From contig JAGDAL010000074.1 of NCBI GenBank assembly GCA_017959525.1, positions 1 to 9,241 of the forward strand: a stretch of DNA of 9,241 nt, in the 5' to 3' direction. A program made the translations under genes and the position numbers. Positions 1-5,637 of this stretch are shown here, piece after piece (within the stretch, counting starts at the first letter, position 1; each line of letters begins with the position of its first letter). Below the pieces are notes generated by a model. The model saw only the letters and a program-made list of their open reading frames with translations. It searched no databases and was not told the origin of the DNA. The DNA is from Lachnospiraceae bacterium. GTDB taxonomy: Bacteria > Bacillota > Clostridia > Lachnospirales > Lachnospiraceae.

Positions 1-184
1 CCGTAGCGGCTTCTTCTGCCTCTTTTTGCTGCTCTTCCTTAATGGTCTGCTTATCGGTTGCTTCCGCTGTTGCAGTCCCGTTATTTGCCGTATTTGGCTT
101 CATAAAAGCGATGGCAATCAGGAATATAATGGTGGTAACAAAAACACCAATCCCCATGCCACGCATGTAATACTTCAGCTTCAT
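1..184 (-). CDS. Single-pass membrane protein, N-terminal fragment (possibly MltG/YceG-like)
   Basis: Only the first 61 codons are inside the window; the gene runs off the left edge. The ATG at 182-184 is preceded by a good AGGAG ribosome binding site that overlaps the stop codon of the upstream gene, leaving a 10-base gap, so it belongs to the same operon. The protein begins MKLKYYMRGMGIGVF. One hydrophobic segment covers about residues 11-29, followed by a Thr/Ala- and then Glu/Lys-rich stretch (EEQQKEAEEA) that looks like a disordered linker. The positive N-terminus before the membrane segment suggests the linker and any later domain lie outside the cytoplasm. Small membrane-anchored proteins of this layout, annotated as MltG/YceG-like, occur at this place in Lachnospiraceae as I recall. 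The diagnostic domain lies outside the window, so the name is tentative while the coding call is solid. Confidence 0.75.
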   Translation of the reverse strand, partial: MKLKYYMRGMGIGVFVTTIIFLIAIAFMKPNTANNGTATAEATDKQTIKEEQQKEAEEAAT

Positions 185-194
185 CTATACTCTC

Positions 195-941
195 CTACGC
201 TGTGTAATCCTCATCAAAAAGTCCAAGCACCAGCTTAATCTCGCCTAAGCCTTTGCCTAATTTCTTGGCGATTTCAATCTCGCTATAGCCTTCTTTGTAC
301 ATCTTTAAGATCTGGTCGTTCTCATCTTCGGCGTGAATCTCATCTCCGCTGGTATCTTCCATCTTCTGCATGAAAACCTGCTTTAGAGATTCCATATTCT
401 CACGAACCGCTTCTCTGACATCTTCCGGGATCACAGAATCTTCCGGAATCGCTTCTTTTGCCACAATCTCTTCCGAAATCGGTGCGCCTTTTAATGCCTC
501 ATAGGAGGAAACCATTGCAGCCACATCCTCTTTTAATGCACGCAGGCTGGATTCGGAATGCTGCAACTCCTCTGTTAAACGGGTAATCTTCTCCTGCTTT
601 TCATTGAGCATGTTGTAGAGAAACATGACCTCTTCATGGGACTTCTTCATGGAATCCAATACGGTATCGGAATACTCATTAATCGCAAGGATTTTCTCAT
701 TGGTCTCCTTGTCGGATTTGGTCTCCAAATCCATTACCGCATGGTCCAAATTGTTCTCGATGCGACGGTCAATCTCGTCCGCTGCACGACCCATGGCCTT
801 CTCAACAATCACATGCACTTCCTTCTCGCTGAGCTTTTGGATATGCTCCACATCAGAAGAAGACAGCTTCTCCGTAACGAAGAAGCTGCCAACAAAAAAT
901 ATCGCTCCAATAATTAACAACGAAATCTCTAATCCGGTCAT
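195..941 (-). CDS. SwrB-like (DUF6115-type) membrane-anchored coiled-coil protein
   Basis: This 248-residue protein has an N-terminal hydrophobic segment (about residues 5-22), then a long, charged, heptad-like helical region (about 30-150) consistent with a coiled coil. A Pro/Glu-rich hinge with a short IPED repeat (about 165-174) follows. The compact C-terminal module (about 207-242) has helix-turn-helix character: an ILKMYKEGYSEIEIAKKLGKG stretch in two overlapping parts, with EIEIAKKLG as its core. Bacillus SwrB has the same anchor, coiled coil and small C-terminal helical module, and its gene likewise sits just downstream of sigD; SwrB promotes flagellar export apparatus assembly and swarming. 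This copy is clearly longer than B. subtilis SwrB (about 167 residues). The ATG at 939-941 has a GGAGA site six bases upstream. The assignment rests on architecture and synteny, so a SwrB-equivalent role is inference. Confidence 0.85.
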   Translation of the reverse strand: MTGLEISLLIIGAIFFVGSFFVTEKLSSSDVEHIQKLSEKEVHVIVEKAMGRAADEIDRRIENNLDHAVMDLETKSDKETNEKILAINEYSDTVLDSMKKSHEEVMFLYNMLNEKQEKITRLTEELQHSESSLRALKEDVAAMVSSYEALKGAPISEEIVAKEAIPEDSVIPEDVREAVRENMESLKQVFMQKMEDTSGDEIHAEDENDQILKMYKEGYSEIEIAKKLGKGLGEIKLVLGLFDEDYTA

Positions 942-956
942 TCTAGTTCTCCATAT

Positions 957-1283
957 TTATATTTTCATATCGAAGGATCCGTGGTCATTCTTCAGACGTA
1001 CGGAGCCATCCGACACAGGACCGTCTTTTTGGTCCTTCTTTTTCTTCTTGTTGCGATTCGCCTGATAGGAATCGCCACGACCGCCACCCTCGAAGTCAAA
1101 CGGATGATCTGCCGCTTCTTCCTTCTCTTTTACGGAATGCAGATTCAGTTCCACGCCTTCCTTGACCGCAGCATTGGCATAATCCTGCTGTACAATGGGG
1201 CGATGTTCCTCAGAGGCCTTCGTCGCCGAAACCTCCGTGGTGTTTTGAATCATTCCATTAAAATCGATTGGTCGAATTGACAT
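957..1283 (-). CDS. Small polar protein of unknown function between fapA and the swrB-like gene
   Basis: The product is a 108-residue, very hydrophilic protein with no signal peptide or membrane segment. It starts MSIRPIDFNGMIQ and ends GSFDMKI. The middle is acidic/basic mixed and Gly-rich (FEGGGRG near 64-70), followed by a lysine cluster (NKKKKKDQK, about 78-86). Composition suggests a largely disordered protein with short ordered ends. A GAGGATG ribosome binding site overlapping the end of the FapA gene supports the ATG at 1281-1283, and gaps of 14 and 15 bases to its neighbours show co-transcription. I do not recognise a named domain. Similar small proteins with an IRPID-like start and FD-x-KI end appear, from memory, at this position in other Lachnospiraceae. 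The location suggests a flagellar accessory role, but no function can be assigned from sequence. Confidence 0.8.
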   Translation of the reverse strand: MSIRPIDFNGMIQNTTEVSATKASEEHRPIVQQDYANAAVKEGVELNLHSVKEKEEAADHPFDFEGGGRGDSYQANRNKKKKKDQKDGPVSDGSVRLKNDHGSFDMKI

Positions 1284-1297
1284 AACTACTACATCCT

Positions 1298-2899
1298 CTA
1301 CAGATTGGTTACTAAAATCTCACCGTTCTTCTTCTCAAACTGGCAATAAGAACGCTTGTCCTTCATGGTCATAGACAAATCCGAGATGGTAATCATAACT
1401 CCGGAATGAATGTCTCTTCGCACAATGACTTTGGCGTGCTTGGAATTGATCAGTTCCTGATGCAACGCATTGAACTCCACACGGCAGTCCTGAAGCATAT
1501 CCTTCGTAGAACGAAGCTCTGCCATCAGCTTGTTCAAGTATAACATATTCTTATGATCCAATGCCTTACCGGATTCCACAAAATCATTGTAGGTCTTAAT
1601 TACCGGGGTCAACTTATTAATCTTTTTGGTTAAGGATGTAATACTCTTATGCAACTGGGTATAGCGTTCCTTCTTCTCCGGCGCCATACCGACTTCTATA
1701 TGTGTCATTGCTCCCATTTCGGAACCAATGGTCATGGACTCTACCTTGCCTCCGGCGCGTACGCTACCGCCAGCAATAAAGCCCTTCTTATCAATTACAA
1801 TAATATCTTCCGAAGCATTCACTTCACTGTAGATAATGGATCCGGTCTCAATATAGCCACCGGAGAATACTTTGGCGTTCTCTATGAACTGTACAATGAC
1901 ATTCCCCTTGGCATCTAAAATACCACGACGCATCCCGTGAATACCACGCTTTACGATGATCTGGCCACCGGCCTGAATCAATGCATCTTCTACGACACCA
2001 TCCACGATTACATCGCCTCTGGCTACCACGGAAAAACCACCGCGGACATTGCCGTGAATATGGACGTTACCATCGTAGTGGATATTACCGATGGAATTAT
2101 CTATATCTGCCGGCACGTCATAAACGTCGGAGACAAAGACTTTTTCATTGACCAAAGAAACATGTCCGGTAACGGCTGCATAAATCTCGGTACGGTCATC
2201 GGAAATACGGATATTCTGGCCGAATTCCAAATGCTTACTCTTAACCGTTCTGGTAGGAATATCCTGGCCGCATACATTCTTGCCCGGCTTACCGCGATCT
2301 TCCGGAGTAAGCCTCGCTAAGAGGTCACCTTCTTTGACACCGCAGATGGTGTTTAAGTCACGATAATCAACGGAGCCGTCATCGTTATGTTTCGGCTTCA
2401 AGGATGGATTGGTATTAAAGAAGTATTCAATCTTGGCATCTCGACCGATCTCCGGCTGAAGCCCTTCTGCGAATACATAATCCGTTGCATAGCAAGGATC
2501 CTCAAGATACGCAAGAATTGCATCCTGGTTCACACCATACACAACTCCACGCTTGGATAATTCCCCCATAATATCTTTCGCATTCATGCGAGCACCACCG
2601 GTAGATGGCGGCATGAAGCGACATGTAACGCGCATTTTATCCAGTGAAATCTTAATATTCATGGTTTCACTGAATTCTAAGCCGTCACAATTTCCAAATG
2701 CAAATGTGGACGCTTTCGGTTCTGCCAATTGACGTCGAAATGCCCCCTTGTCATAATCGCCGATTCCGTGGGCAAACAAATACTCGTCAACCTCTGCCAC
2801 ATTAATTGGCAGACCTCCCTCTTTCGGCGGATAAATATGGCCGATTGCTTCTGTGCCATTGATTTCGACTTGGACATAACCGTTTAACTGATTGCTCAT
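1298..2899 (-). CDS. fapA: FapA-family (DUF342) flagellar accessory protein
   Basis: This 533-residue protein, with no signal or membrane segment, is a DUF342/FapA-family member. Residues about 1-150 match the variable N-terminal region. The family's conserved motif follows at about 179-214 (YRDLNTICGVKEGD, then a PGKNVCG turn). A long Gly- and Val-rich stretch (about 270-405) has the repeat pattern of a right-handed beta-helix (GNVHIHGNVRGG, ARGDVIVDG, AGGQIIVKRGI). A coiled-coil insertion (about 408-485) separates this from the C-terminal strand VIVRRDIHSGVMITI. In Vibrio, FapA affects flagellar assembly; in Firmicutes the biochemical role is poorly defined. The ATG at 2897-2899 is the only plausible start because an in-frame TAG lies just upstream; its GGAGG site is unusually far away (12 bases). 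It follows sigD by 28 bases. Family assignment is confident, the specific role is not. Confidence 0.9.
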   Translation of the reverse strand: MSNQLNGYVQVEINGTEAIGHIYPPKEGGLPINVAEVDEYLFAHGIGDYDKGAFRRQLAEPKASTFAFGNCDGLEFSETMNIKISLDKMRVTCRFMPPSTGGARMNAKDIMGELSKRGVVYGVNQDAILAYLEDPCYATDYVFAEGLQPEIGRDAKIEYFFNTNPSLKPKHNDDGSVDYRDLNTICGVKEGDLLARLTPEDRGKPGKNVCGQDIPTRTVKSKHLEFGQNIRISDDRTEIYAAVTGHVSLVNEKVFVSDVYDVPADIDNSIGNIHYDGNVHIHGNVRGGFSVVARGDVIVDGVVEDALIQAGGQIIVKRGIHGMRRGILDAKGNVIVQFIENAKVFSGGYIETGSIIYSEVNASEDIIVIDKKGFIAGGSVRAGGKVESMTIGSEMGAMTHIEVGMAPEKKERYTQLHKSITSLTKKINKLTPVIKTYNDFVESGKALDHKNMLYLNKLMAELRSTKDMLQDCRVEFNALHQELINSKHAKVIVRRDIHSGVMITISDLSMTMKDKRSYCQFEKKNGEILVTNL

Positions 2900-2910
2900 T
2901 GGCTGGCCAT

Positions 2911-2922
2911 ACCTCCTCCCCT
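2911..2922 (-). promoter_or_regulatory. Ribosome binding site of the FapA gene with unusual spacing
   Basis: The minus strand reads AGGGGAGGAGGT here, a very strong anti-16S match. The FapA ATG is 12 bases after GGAGG, longer than the usual 5-9. A decoy ATG sits directly after the site at 2908-2910 and opens a four-codon frame (M-A-S-Q-stop) whose TGA overlaps the FapA ATG as ATGA. Initiation at the decoy is unlikely because it is only one base from GGAGG. Confidence 0.7.
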
Positions 2923-2927
2923 AAATA

Positions 2928-3692
2928 CTAACCGGTCAAAACATTCATGTACGGTCCCATTTTTTTCTTCATCTTCACTAAGGCTTTGGTGTGAAGCTGA
3001 GAAACACGTGATTCGGATACTTCCAAAACACGGCTGATTTCTTTTAGATTCAAATCCTCATAGTAATACAAGAGGATGACTTTCTTTTCTTTTTCCGTAA
3101 GGGTTTCCAATGCTTCGCCGAGTACTTCCTTCAGCTCTTCTCTGGAAATTACATCCTCCGGTTGTTCAAAATGTGTATTGCGATGTGCGTCCATGGCCGG
3201 CTCATTGCCCTGTTCCATGAACTCATTCAAGGATACTAAGTTGGTAACCTTCAGCTGAGACTGCCATCCCAAATACTCGTCCTCGGAAATACCGAGCTCA
3301 CTGGCCACCTCTGCATCCGAAGCCATTTTACCGGTACGAATCTCCACGGAACGGGAGGCTTCGTCAATCTTCTTCTGCTTCTGGCGAACGGTACGCGGAA
3401 TCCAGTCCATTTTACGAATCTGGTCTAAGATGGCTCCCTTGATTCGTAAGCTGGCATAGGTTTCGAATTTGACTTCTTTGCCCAGATCGAATTTATCGAT
3501 GGCATCAATCAAGCCAAACACGCCGTATCCAACCAAATCATCGTACTCAACATTGCTGCCAAGGTACATTGCCAACTTGCCGGCAACCACCTTAACAAGG
3601 GGTGCATATTCAACGATGATTTGCTCTCTCAATTGTGGGGTGGGATTCTTGTGGTATTCATCCCAAAGTTTTTCCTTGTCTACTGTGCTCAT
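2928..3692 (-). CDS. sigD: Flagellar/motility sigma factor SigD (FliA/sigma-28 family)
   Basis: The product is a 254-residue sigma-28 family RNA polymerase subunit that directs transcription of late flagellar, motor and chemotaxis genes. Region 2 spans about residues 25-103, with DDLVGYGVFGLIDAIDKFD (core binding) and FETYASLRIKGAILDQIRKMD (minus-10 recognition), followed by the family hallmark W-I-P-R-T-V-R. Region 3 is about 104-150. Region 4 is about 190-245, with the minus-35 helix-turn-helix LNLKEISRVLEVSESRVSQL. Length and order match B. subtilis SigD (254 residues). In Bacillus SigD is held by anti-sigma FlgM, which is not in this window. The gene lies between a small membrane-protein gene (24-base gap) and fapA, near the end of the operon, as in Bacillus where distal position limits its expression. 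Its ribosome binding site is weak (GGGG, 7 bases from the ATG at 3690-3692). Identity is very secure. Confidence 0.97.
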   Translation of the reverse strand: MSTVDKEKLWDEYHKNPTPQLREQIIVEYAPLVKVVAGKLAMYLGSNVEYDDLVGYGVFGLIDAIDKFDLGKEVKFETYASLRIKGAILDQIRKMDWIPRTVRQKQKKIDEASRSVEIRTGKMASDAEVASELGISEDEYLGWQSQLKVTNLVSLNEFMEQGNEPAMDAHRNTHFEQPEDVISREELKEVLGEALETLTEKEKKVILLYYYEDLNLKEISRVLEVSESRVSQLHTKALVKMKKKMGPYMNVLTG

Positions 3693-3716
3693 ATAAGTAC
3701 CCCATTGGTTGTTTTA

Positions 3717-3995
3717 TTATTCGTCTGAATCTTCTTCAGCCGACGCTGCTTCATCTGAAGTTTCCCCCGCTTCATCTGAAGACTCCGCTTCCATATCTTC
3801 CGGTAGTTCCGCTTCCGGAGCCAACGCCCAGTCCAACACCATCTTGATAATCGTTCCGATGGTTAGGAATAATAAGGCAGAAACCACCAACCGTATGGTA
3901 AATGTTCCGAACGGAACACGCTGTATAATCGAAACAACACAAGCAATTGCACTAGCTGTCAGTGCAACTACCGGCGGAATCAGTTTCGTATTCAT
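3717..3995 (-). CDS. Small two-helix membrane protein with acidic C-terminal tail, unknown function
   Basis: This 92-residue protein has two hydrophobic segments (about residues 5-25 and 34-57) joined by a short loop with Arg26 and Arg35. A tail at about 61-92 contains 16 Asp/Glu in 32 residues and no Lys or Arg. The positive loop and acidic tail are compatible with a hairpin with the loop in the cytoplasm, but orientation cannot be fixed from sequence. The tail contains two SDEA units encoded by a 13-base direct repeat. A GGGAGAT ribosome binding site precedes the ATG at 3993-3995, and it sits 15 bases after cheD and 24 before sigD, so it is co-transcribed with chemotaxis genes. It has no counterpart at this site in the B. 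subtilis operon and I recognise no named family. A role in motility is suggested only by position. Confidence 0.82.
   Translation of the reverse strand: MNTKLIPPVVALTASAIACVVSIIQRVPFGTFTIRLVVSALLFLTIGTIIKMVLDWALAPEAELPEDMEAESSDEAGETSDEAASAEEDSDE
3748..3781. repeat. Short in-frame direct repeat in the acidic tail of the small membrane protein
   Basis: The plus-strand 13-mer GCTTCATCTGAAG occurs at 3748-3760 and again at 3769-3781. The copies are 21 bases apart, exactly seven codons, and encode repeated Ser-Asp-Glu-Ala units. This looks like local duplication or slippage that lengthened the acidic tail. Confidence 0.6.
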
Positions 3996-4010
3996 GTAGT
4001 AAATCTCCCA

Positions 4011-4496
4011 TTAAATGGTCTTCGGCGGCTTACCCACAGCCTTAATCAGGTAATCCCCTGTTTCGCTATAAAACTCAACGGTACGTCCGTAATTCAAGCC
4101 CGTATCTTCCGCCAACAATTTGACGCCCAATTCTTTCAGCTTAGCCTTGCTTGCTTCCGCATTGCGCTGTCCAACATTAATGGTAGGCGCAGCTCCACCG
4201 CCGGCGAACATGGTGGCTCCTCCGGCAATTTTGGCAACTAAACGGGATTTATTAGCCCCCATTTTAATCATATCATCGTACAGCTGTTGGATACCGGTAT
4301 CCGCAAATTTCGCAATATTACTGTTGTTGCGAATTTGTGTGCTGTCCGGCAACATAATATGAGCAAGACCGCTGATCTTCGTTACAGGATCATAGATAGC
4401 AATTCCAATGCAAGAACCCAGTCCAATCGTGGTGAGATTGTCCGGAGCATTGCATGCTTTAAGATCCGCCATTCCGACCTTAATCATTTCTCCCAT
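4011..4496 (-). CDS. cheD: Chemoreceptor glutamine deamidase CheD
   Basis: CheD deamidates specific glutamines of chemoreceptors and, in Bacillus-type systems, forms a complex with CheC that links CheY-P level to receptor activity. Counting from the preferred ATG (161 residues), the catalytic residues match the Thermotoga CheD triad in spacing: Cys29 in IGLGSCIGI, His46 in GLAHIMLPDS and Thr23. The Gly-rich KIAGGATMFAGGG segment and the QRNAE motif further on are also typical. I choose the ATG at 4494-4496 because an AAGAGGTGA ribosome binding site lies eight bases upstream. A GTG at 4506-4508 would extend the protein by four residues (165 in total), but it sits inside that site and has none of its own. 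The gene follows cheC by 15 bases (3 with the GTG). Identity is very secure; the start is slightly less so. Confidence 0.95.
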   Translation of the reverse strand: MGEMIKVGMADLKACNAPDNLTTIGLGSCIGIAIYDPVTKISGLAHIMLPDSTQIRNNSNIAKFADTGIQQLYDDMIKMGANKSRLVAKIAGGATMFAGGGAAPTINVGQRNAEASKAKLKELGVKLLAEDTGLNYGRTVEFYSETGDYLIKAVGKPPKTI

Positions 4497-4504
4497 ATAC
4501 GCAT

Positions 4505-4513
4505 TCACCTCTT
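4505..4513 (-). promoter_or_regulatory. Ribosome binding site deciding the cheD start
   Basis: AAGAGGTGA on the minus strand overlaps the cheC stop codon (TAA at 4512-4514) and lies eight bases before the ATG at 4496. It contains the competing GTG (4506-4508), which argues against that codon as the start. The overlap suggests translational coupling of cheC and cheD. Confidence 0.65.
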
Positions 4514-5132
4514 AAACTGGTAAACCTAATGCTCTTAATATCTTTTCGTAGGACTCGCCTTCCGGCATCAAAATAAAATATCCGTTGATTGCAACATCAT
4601 CACTGAACTCGGTACGAATAAAAAGCGCATTATCACTAACCATACCAAACTGAATGGCCGGCACACTAAGGATTGCAGCCGCCATATCGATGGAAACATA
4701 TGGAATGGTCGGAGAAATGTTCAGGTTCGTAAGTCCCGATAATGCTGACAAATAAGATCCTGCAATAATATTACCGATTTCACGGATGGCCGACAAGTCC
4801 ATCTCGTCAAAATCTTCGTTATATTCCGGATCACGCATCATCAAACGGTTTACAAGATGATGTGCAGATGGTAAATCCATCAAAAACATCATGCTACCGT
4901 TGATGTCGTTCTCAACGCCCAGTAAAATCCCCACAACGATTTGTTCTTCGCTTCCGATTGCGGAACCGATTTTTTCAACGGCAATCAGCTCAACCTTCGG
5001 AACCTTCATGTCCAAACGAAGGTTGAGCATGTTAGCAATTGCAGTTGTGGCATTACCGGCACCAATGTTACCGATTTCTTTCAGTACATCAAAGTACTTG
5101 TCATTAATATCTTCAAAAGAAAGATCTGCCAT
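4512..5132 (-). CDS. cheC: CheY-P phosphatase CheC
   Basis: CheC removes phosphate from CheY-P and also binds CheD, so it is both an output-damping and an adaptation protein in the CheC/CheD pathway. This 206-residue protein has the two-fold CheC repeat with both active sites intact and perfectly spaced (D/S-x3-E-x2-N-x22-P). Site 1 is Asp15, Glu19, Asn22 and Pro45; site 2 is Ser114, Glu118, Asn121 and Pro144. The matching EIGNIGAG and EIGNIIAG signatures are clear. Length is close to that of Bacillus and Thermotoga CheC, and there is no FliY-like switch domain attached. A GAGGG ribosome binding site lies seven bases before the ATG at 5130-5132. It follows cheW by 21 bases and is followed closely by its partner cheD. 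Identity is very secure. Confidence 0.97.
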   Translation of the reverse strand: MADLSFEDINDKYFDVLKEIGNIGAGNATTAIANMLNLRLDMKVPKVELIAVEKIGSAIGSEEQIVVGILLGVENDINGSMMFLMDLPSAHHLVNRLMMRDPEYNEDFDEMDLSAIREIGNIIAGSYLSALSGLTNLNISPTIPYVSIDMAAAILSVPAIQFGMVSDNALFIRTEFSDDVAINGYFILMPEGESYEKILRALGLPV

Positions 5133-5153
5133 TTTTTAACCCTCAAACATTAA

Positions 5154-5624
5154 TTATGAAGCGTCCACCTCATCCACCAAAGCAGAAATCTCGAAAATGG
5201 AAATCAGGTCATCTCCGTTCTTACCGATTCCGTTGATGAATGTATTTGCGCTCTTCTTGGTATTCTGAACGTTACGCTCGATTTCAGACTCACCTAAGGA
5301 AATAACTTCCTTCACTTCGTCTACCTGAATACCAACCAAGCCCTGTTCCTCTAACTTCAAGATGATGATTCTGGACTTATTTGTTAATACGTCCTCTCCT
5401 AATTTCATCTTGCGACGGGCGCTCATAACAGGAACGACTTCACCACGAAGGTTAATAACGCCGTTATAATGTGCCTGTGCCTTTGGAACACGTGTGATTT
5501 TTTGCATACGAACAATATTATCAACTAAGGCAATATCGATACCGTACTGCTCATCACCGATTTTAACTACGATATACTGGATCTTCTCTTCTTCAACAGC
5601 CTCTAATTCTCTATGATTCGCCAT
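5154..5624 (-). CDS. cheW: Chemotaxis coupling protein CheW
   Basis: CheW couples the kinase CheA to chemoreceptors in the cytoplasmic signalling arrays. This 156-residue protein is a single CheW/SH3-like domain (about residues 15-150) after a short charged N-terminal extension (ELEAVEEEK). Hallmarks are YGIDIALVDNIVR (about 27-39), the signature GVINLRGEVVPV (55-66, with the conserved Arg60) and the second-subdomain segment GLVGIQVDEVKEVI. Length is typical of the family, and no receiver domain is present, so it is CheW and not CheV. A GGGAGG ribosome binding site directly precedes the ATG at 5622-5624. The gap from cheA is 13 bases and the site begins at the cheA stop, which implies coupled expression of kinase and coupler. 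Confidence 0.97.
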   Translation of the reverse strand: MANHRELEAVEEEKIQYIVVKIGDEQYGIDIALVDNIVRMQKITRVPKAQAHYNGVINLRGEVVPVMSARRKMKLGEDVLTNKSRIIILKLEEQGLVGIQVDEVKEVISLGESEIERNVQNTKKSANTFINGIGKNGDDLISIFEISALVDEVDAS

Positions 5625-5637
5625 AATTAACCTCCCT

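Noticed and set aside
625..1065. Plus-strand open frames opposite the SwrB-like and 108-residue genes.
   Set aside because: They are antisense shadows with no ribosome binding site and unnatural composition, and the minus-strand genes explain the region fully.
1937..2320. A 127-codon plus-strand frame inside fapA.
   Set aside because: It has no ribosome binding site or recognisable motif and lies wholly opposite a well-supported gene.
2677..2877. A minus-strand 66-codon frame overlapping the start of fapA in another frame.
   Set aside because: It lies entirely within fapA, has no family signature and no suitable ribosome binding site.
3693..3720. A possible SigD-type promoter just before sigD (TAAA followed after about 14 bases by ACTTATAT).
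   Set aside because: Only about five of eight minus-10 bases match, and the element overlaps the sigD ribosome binding site and start, so a transcript from it would lack the translation start.
3903..3918. A perfect 7-base inverted repeat with an AA centre (TGTTCCGAACGGAACA).
   Set aside because: It lies inside the small membrane-protein gene, coding the Val-Pro-Phe-Gly loop, is short, and has no following T-run on either strand, so it is not a terminator; an operator role has no support.
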